Shown here: positions 60,713 through 64,000 of the stretch, in pieces
Numbering within the stretch: position 1 is the first letter of the stretch
Layout of the letters: each line of letters opens with the position of its first letter
From: Paenibacillus sp. FSL H8-0332
Lineage (GTDB): Bacteria > Bacillota > Bacilli > Paenibacillales > Paenibacillaceae
DNA length: 64,000 nt
Assembly: GCF_037963835.1 (NCBI RefSeq)
Contig: NZ_CP150145.1
Span: forward strand, 992,001-1,056,000
Reading direction: 5' to 3'
The notes under the pieces: generated by a model
What the model was told of the DNA's origin: nothing
Databases searched by the model: none
Seen by the model: only the letters and a program-made list of their open reading frames with translations
Made by a program: the position numbers and the translations under genes

Positions 60713-62761
60713 ATGACTGAACAAGCAAAAGATCAAGCCATTCATAAAGAAGAAAACTCAACGGTGGACAACCTGGCCATCACTACGATCCGTACACTTG
60801 CCATTGATGCCATTGAAAAAGCAAATTCAGGACATCCGGGTATGCCAATGGGTTCCGCACCTATGGGATACCAATTGTTCGCCAAGACCATGAATCATAA
60901 CCCGGACCATCCGACTTGGGTCAACCGTGACCGTTTCGTATTGTCTGCCGGACATGGCTCCATGCTCCTCTACAGCCTGCTGCACCTCAGCGGCTATGAT
61001 CTGCCTATGGAAGAATTGAAGCAGTTCCGCCAATGGGGCAGCTTAACTCCAGGACATCCGGAAGTCGGCCACACTGCCGGTGTAGATGCAACAACAGGTC
61101 CGCTTGGACAAGGTATTGGTATGGCTGTAGGTATGGCAATGGCTGAAGCTCAGCTGGGTGCCACTTATAATAAAGATGAACATAACGTGATTGACCATTA
61201 TACGTACGCCATCTGCGGCGACGGTGATTTGATGGAAGGGATCTCTTCCGAATCCGCTTCGCTTGCCGGACACCTGAAGCTGGGCAAACTAATTGTAATG
61301 TACGATTCGAATGATATCTCTCTCGATGGCAAGCTGAACCTTGCATTCTCCGAGAATGTAGCTAAGCGTTTTGAAGCTTACGGCTGGCAGGTTCTGCGCG
61401 TAGAAGACGGTAACGATCTTCCTGCACTGGCTAAGGCTCTTGAAGAGGCTCAGGCAGACAGCAGCAAACCGACACTGATCGAAGTGAAGACGGTCATCGG
61501 CTACGGCAGCCCGAACAAGCAAGGTAAAGGCGGCCACGGCGGTACTCACGGCTCCCCGCTGGGTGCTGATGAAACGAAGCTGACGAAGGCATACTACAAA
61601 TGGGTATATGAAGAAGATTTCTATGTACCGGATGAAGTACGCGCCAGCTTTGCTGAAGTAAAAGCCAAAGGAATCGCCGCCAACAAGGCATGGGACGATA
61701 AATTTGCAGCCTACAAAAAAGCATACCCTGAGCTTGCTGCACAGCTCGAAACTGCACTGAACGGTGAGCTTCCTGCAGGCTGGGATGCTAATCTGCCATT
61801 CTACAAAGCAGAAGACAAAGCTGTATCTACCCGTGTGGCTTCCGGTAATGCACTGAACGGCTTGACTGGCGGTATCCCGCAGCTGGTTGGGGGTTCTGCC
61901 GATCTGGAGAGCTCGACCATGACGCACTTGAACGGTCTGTCCCAGTTCACCTCCGAATCCTATGACGGCCGTAATATCTACTTCGGCGTACGTGAATTCG
62001 GTATGGCCGCAGCTATGAATGGTATTGCACTGCACAGCGGTCTTAAGGTATTCGGCGGTACGTTCTTCGTCTTCACAGATTACCTGCGTCCGGCTGTCCG
62101 TCTGGCTTCCATCATGAAGCTGCCGGTAACTTATGTGCTTACTCATGACAGTATCGCTGTCGGTGAAGACGGTCCTACCCATGAGCCGATTGAGCAGCTT
62201 GCTTCCCTGCGTATCATTCCGGGGCTGACGGTCATTCGTCCGGCTGACGCCAACGAGACCTCTGCAGCTTGGGCATACGCTATGGAGAATACAGCCAATC
62301 CGGTAGCACTGGTACTGACCCGTCAGAACCTGCCGATCCTGGCTGGAACCGTAGACGGTGTGCGCGATAACATCAAACGCGGCGGTTATGTGGTCTCTGA
62401 TTCCAAGAACGGTACTCCGCAGGCACAGATCATTGCTACAGGCTCTGAAGTACAGCTGGCGGTTAAGGCTCAGGCTGCGCTCTCCGAAGAAGGCATTGAT
62501 GTTCGTGTCATCAGCTTGCCGAGCTGGGATCTGTTCGAGAAGCAGGATAAAGCATACCGCGATTCCGTTATCCTGCCTGAAGTGAAAGCCCGTCTGGCTA
62601 TCGAAATGGCGCAAACCTTCGGCTGGGAACGTTATACAGGCGACCAGGGCGACATTCTGGGAATCACTACCTTTGGCGCTTCCGCCCCTGGCGACACCGT
62701 AATCAGAGAATATGGCTTCACTGTAGAAAATGTAGTCAGCCGCGTAAAAGCGCTGCTATAA
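60713..62761 (+). CDS. tkt: Transketolase
   Basis: A 682-residue ThDP-dependent enzyme of the non-oxidative pentose phosphate pathway. Early motifs are [20 protein letters not shown] and the ThDP-binding [12 protein letters not shown]...NDISLDG. Later come [34 protein letters not shown] and [12 protein letters not shown]. The length is normal. I chose ATG 60713, 9 nt after GAGGAGG; a TTG at 60695 overlaps that site. Codon use is strongly biased, as for a highly expressed gene. Confidence 0.97.
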   Translation: MTEQAKDQAIHKEENSTVDNLAITTIRTLAIDAIEKANSGHPGMPMGSAPMGYQLFAKTMNHNPDHPTWVNRDRFVLSAGHGSMLLYSLLHLSGYDLPMEELKQFRQWGSLTPGHPEVGHTAGVDATTGPLGQGIGMAVGMAMAEAQLGATYNKDEHNVIDHYTYAICGDGDLMEGISSESASLAGHLKLGKLIVMYDSNDISLDGKLNLAFSENVAKRFEAYGWQVLRVEDGNDLPALAKALEEAQADSSKPTLIEVKTVIGYGSPNKQGKGGHGGTHGSPLGADETKLTKAYYKWVYEEDFYVPDEVRASFAEVKAKGIAANKAWDDKFAAYKKAYPELAAQLETALNGELPAGWDANLPFYKAEDKAVSTRVASGNALNGLTGGIPQLVGGSADLESSTMTHLNGLSQFTSESYDGRNIYFGVREFGMAAAMNGIALHSGLKVFGGTFFVFTDYLRPAVRLASIMKLPVTYVLTHDSIAVGEDGPTHEPIEQLASLRIIPGLTVIRPADANETSAAWAYAMENTANPVALVLTRQNLPILAGTVDGVRDNIKRGGYVVSDSKNGTPQAQIIATGSEVQLAVKAQAALSEEGIDVRVISLPSWDLFEKQDKAYRDSVILPEVKARLAIEMAQTFGWERYTGDQGDILGITTFGASAPGDTVIREYGFTVENVVSRVKALL

Positions 62762-62796
62762 TAGACGGATCTAAGAACAAAGGGGAGAATAAGCAT

Positions 62797-63114
62797 ATGA
62801 GTCAGTTCACCAACGCGACAATTCAAAAAGCAGCCAATATTTATTACGACGGAAAAGTGACCAGCCGTACAGTTACACTGGAAGACGGCACTAAGGTGAC
62901 ACTCGGCATTATGCTGCCTGGCGTATACGAATTCGGCACAGATGGCCCTGAGACGATGGAGATTCTCTCCGGCAATCTGAAGGTGCTGCTTCCCGGCACT
63001 GAGGTGTGGAAGGACATTGACGGAGCGGAGACCTTCCATGTTCCCGGCAACTCCAAATTTGCCCTGGAAGTATTCGCATTAACTGATTATTGCTGTTCTT
63101 ACCCGATTGTGTAA
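62797..63114 (+). CDS. ppnP: Pyrimidine/purine nucleoside phosphorylase PpnP
   Basis: A 105-residue cupin-fold enzyme (former UPF0345/YaiE) splitting nucleosides with phosphate. ANIYYDGKVTSRTVTLEDG, TDGPETMEILSGNLKVLLPG, and FHVPGNSKFALEV match the family. The length is typical (94-105). AAGGGGAG precedes the ATG, 35 bp after tkt; together with transketolase it links nucleoside ribose to the pentose phosphate pathway. Confidence 0.93.
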   Translation: MSQFTNATIQKAANIYYDGKVTSRTVTLEDGTKVTLGIMLPGVYEFGTDGPETMEILSGNLKVLLPGTEVWKDIDGAETFHVPGNSKFALEVFALTDYCCSYPIV

Positions 63115-63134
63115 TTCAAAGCATAGTAACGAAG

Positions 63135-63172
63135 AAAGATCCCGGCAGCTCTAGTTGCCGGGATCTTTTTTT
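63135..63172 (+). terminator. Terminator of tkt-ppnP
   Basis: AAAGATCCCGGCA pairs with TGCCGGGATCTTT around a short loop, then a T-run. Confidence 0.92.
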
Positions 63173-63225
63173 AAAAGATAAGAATTTATATGCTTCGCGC
63201 TATAATTATCCTTCTATTTCTCGCT

Positions 63226-63265
63226 GAAACGGTACCGTCCCTTAAAAGGACGGCAATGCCGTTTC
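63226..63265 (+). other. Nested hairpin upstream of M14 peptidase gene
   Basis: GAAACGG (63226-63232) pairs with CCGTTTC (63259-63265), and inside it CCGTCC pairs with GGACGG (63235-63240, 63248-63253). The internal loop is TA opposite CAATG, and the apical loop is CTTAAAA. No known riboswitch family is recognised. It lies 132 bp before the peptidase start. Confidence 0.45.
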
Positions 63266-63397
63266 CACAATTCGACAAAAGATAAATAAAACTTATCTAT
63301 TATTGACGAAATATGCACATTCTCATATACTTCCATTATTCGAGAGATTCACTCTCTCAGCTAGCCATGCTAGTAAATAGATATAGGAGTTGGGGAT

Positions 63398-64000
63398 GTG
63401 AGAAGGTCAGGCTTGCGTAAGGAAATACATACGGTTATTTGGTTTTCGCTCAGTTTCATGTTGCTAGCATCGTTATTCGTAACAGCAGGACGGGTACATG
63501 CAGCGGCAAATATTGTGAACCCCAATCAGGTCTATTCTTACACTATTATGCAGAGGGATATTGAAAGATTAGCGGCGGAGTACCCCGATCTGGTATCTAT
63601 GGAATCTCTGGGGAAGAGTCCGTATGGCCGGCAGCTGTGGGCGGTGAAGCTGGGGAGAGGAGAGTCCGTGCTGTTTCTTAACGGCTCTCATCATGCCAGA
63701 GAATGGATGACAAGCTCATTATTGATGAAATTGATCGACACTTACGCCCAGGCTTATGATACTAATGTGAGAATAGGCAACTATAACGTCCGTGACTTAC
63801 TGGATGAAGTTAGCATTTGGGTCGTTCCGATGGTGAATCCGGATGGAGTTACCTTGTCTCAGCAAGGTACAGCAGGCTTACCGGCTGATCTGGCCCAGAT
63901 GCTGCGTAAGTATAACAAGAACAGCACTAATTTTACCCGCTGGAAAGCCAATATGCAGGGCATTGACCTTAACCGCCAGTATCCGGCGAACTGGAATACG
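63398..64000 (+). CDS. M14-family zinc carboxypeptidase, 3' end outside window
   Basis: I translated the frame from GTG 63398, which has ATAGGAGTTGGGG upstream; 201 codons are visible and open at the edge. A signal peptide (VIWFSLSFMLLASLFVTAG, cleavage near VHA) is followed by the M14 catalytic domain. SMESLGKSPYGRQLWAVKLG opens it, and NGSHHAREWMTSSL holds the zinc HxxE. VVPMVNPDGV and GIDLNRQYPANW hold the substrate-binding Asn-Arg pair. It is probably a secreted gamma-D-glutamyl-diamino acid endopeptidase or carboxypeptidase acting on peptidoglycan. Confidence 0.9.
   Translation, partial: MRRSGLRKEIHTVIWFSLSFMLLASLFVTAGRVHAAANIVNPNQVYSYTIMQRDIERLAAEYPDLVSMESLGKSPYGRQLWAVKLGRGESVLFLNGSHHAREWMTSSLLMKLIDTYAQAYDTNVRIGNYNVRDLLDEVSIWVVPMVNPDGVTLSQQGTAGLPADLAQMLRKYNKNSTNFTRWKANMQGIDLNRQYPANWNT

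Noticed and set aside
61289..62614. 441-codon open frame on the minus strand opposite transketolase
   Set aside because: The plus-strand tkt is complete with all motifs; the antisense translation is Cys/His/Arg-rich with no recognisable domain and no ribosome site.
63226..63265. Cyclic-di-GMP-I riboswitch call
   Set aside because: The GCAAACC-type receptor motif and GNRA tetraloop of that class are missing; only nested stems are present.

Overview
The window looks like chromosomal DNA of a Paenibacillus-type, endospore-forming Firmicute. The evidence is strong AGGAGG-type ribosome binding sites with many TTG/GTG starts, about 50% GC core genes, a CmpA-like spore cortex peptide gene, a Gram-positive Tad-type pilus locus with no secretin, and low-GC accessory patches. 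The genus is inferred from gene content and style, not from a marker search.

Layout. 1-5.9 kb: the 5' part of pyruvate kinase (minus strand, running off the left edge), a divergent LysR regulator, a PhzF-like isomerase, a WYL regulator, a DUF2785 protein and an S51-like amidohydrolase. 6-11 kb: low-GC accessory stretch with a glutathione-peroxidase-like gene, an HD phosphohydrolase, small proteins, a GNAT gene, two broken genes (a RidA fragment and a frameshifted HAD phosphatase), a lipoprotein and a four-unit decayed CRISPR array with no cas genes. 11-16 kb: a diguanylate cyclase, CGNR zinc finger, DinB, CmpA, SprT-like and pentapeptide proteins, then tRNA-Asn and tRNA-Ser. 16-19 kb: two Gfo/Idh/MocA dehydrogenases around an AraC/cupin regulator, probably a sugar or polyol utilisation unit. 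19.6-25.6 kb: a complete branched-chain amino acid ABC transporter (livHMGFJ) followed by alanine dehydrogenase.

25.7-28.9 kb: tRNA-Glu, then two identical tRNA-Leu(GAG) copies flanking a 2.9-kb low-GC insert. The insert holds a 52-bp tandem repeat, a deletion-bearing ChbG/YdjC pseudogene, a GNAT gene and a divergent pair of phage-style HTH regulators. 29-31 kb: a divergent peroxide-defence pair (Gpx and Ohr) sharing an OhrR-type palindrome, plus small redox and zinc proteins.

31.4-42.1 kb: a full Tad (type IVc) pilus locus: TadZ, TadA, TadB, TadC, Flp pilin, TadE, TadG-like and TadE-like proteins, prepilin peptidase and an FHA protein. 42.1-45.8 kb: housekeeping genes (epimerase, DUF2621, endonuclease IV with a C-terminal extension, PurU). 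46-59.7 kb: a second, strongly divergent Tad-like locus. It has a SAF-domain protein, a ParA-like protein lacking the Walker A lysine, a CpaF-like ATPase, two polytopic membrane proteins, two mini-pilins, two bitopic proteins and three exported proteins, two of them large and PKD-like. It has no prepilin peptidase of its own and is the best candidate here for a poorly described surface system. 59.7-64 kb: a YiiX-like hydrolase, transketolase, PpnP and the start of an M14 carboxypeptidase.
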